NCBI GenBank assembly: GCA_028697145.1
Contig: JAQVFR010000002.1
Span: forward strand, 116,079 to 180,078
Direction: 5' to 3'
DNA: 64,000 bases
From: Actinomycetota bacterium
GTDB taxonomy: Bacteria; Actinomycetota; Geothermincolia; Geothermincolales; RBG-13-55-18
Position numbers and translations under genes: made by a program. The notes beneath the pieces were generated by a model. It worked only from the letters and a program-made list of their open reading frames with translations. It was not told where the DNA came from and ran no database searches. Each line of letters opens with the position of its first letter. The stretch's first letter is position 1. Below, piece after piece: positions 63,904 to 64,000 of this stretch.

Positions 63904-64000
63904 TTATATTCATATTTTCAAAAGGTCGCATATGTCACAGGTAAAGGTGTATATCAGTGTGTATATGATGGATCAGGAACAAATTCAAGATTGCGCTGGG

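Overview
The window is GC-rich chromosomal DNA, apart from an AT-rich right end, and best fits a deep-branching, probably anaerobic member of the Actinomycetota (Geothermincolia/OPB41-like). This placement is an inference. It rests on hom-thrC-rho synteny, an Ino1 inositol-phosphate synthase, candidate leaderless promoters, a tungsten-type aldehyde ferredoxin oxidoreductase, and several genes otherwise best known from Archaea (ApgM, cyclic 2,3-diphosphoglycerate synthetase, hexulose-phosphate synthase fused to RraA).

Left part (1-13 kb). A long minus-strand run reads hom - thrC - apgM - metallophosphoesterase - cDPG synthetase - 2-phosphoglycerate kinase - transaldolase - rho. No thrB-type homoserine kinase is present; an ApgM-type protein occupies its place. 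The same run holds enzymes for 3PG to 2PG to 2,3-BPG to cyclic 2,3-diphosphoglycerate. A divergent gene encodes an HPS-RraA fusion from a near-leaderless promoter. A second minus operon is yjbQ - lysA - PP2C-like protein.

Middle (13-50 kb). This is a housekeeping and signalling region: PadR-ino1, lipid and nucleotide-sugar genes, acyl-CoA ligase, PilT, a histone deacetylase-like hydrolase, an NlpC/P60 hydrolase, a GAF-SpoIIE-HATPase phosphatase with an STAS partner, a BchI/BchD-like AAA-VWA protein, a histidine kinase and response regulator, PfkB, MTAP, an S2P protease, an FMN oxygenase, ThiF, a diguanylate cyclase, a CrtI-like oxidoreductase, dapA, MoaD and an AOR. Between the CrtI-like gene and dapA lies a discrete structured RNA on the minus strand with its own consensus promoter and a U-tract terminator; I cannot assign it to a known family.

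Right part (50-64 kb). A tRNA-Ser(GCU) gene, cysK and a few oxidoreductases lead into an accessory zone. It is punctuated by three copies of the 3' end of a tRNA-Ser(CGA) gene at 53.7, 58.4 and 63.1 kb, the signature of serial integration. The first segment carries arsenic genes (ACR3, ArsR, a Cys-rich partner, a broken second ArsR) and an ABC exporter. The second carries a DUF433/DUF5615 toxin-antitoxin-like pair, gene relics, and a metal module: an ArsR-type sensor with CAC and CC motifs, a P1B-type ATPase with CSC in place of the usual CPC, and a free HMA protein, with two matching operators. The AT-rich right end holds helical-turn-phased decamer repeats and a broken UvrD-like helicase.
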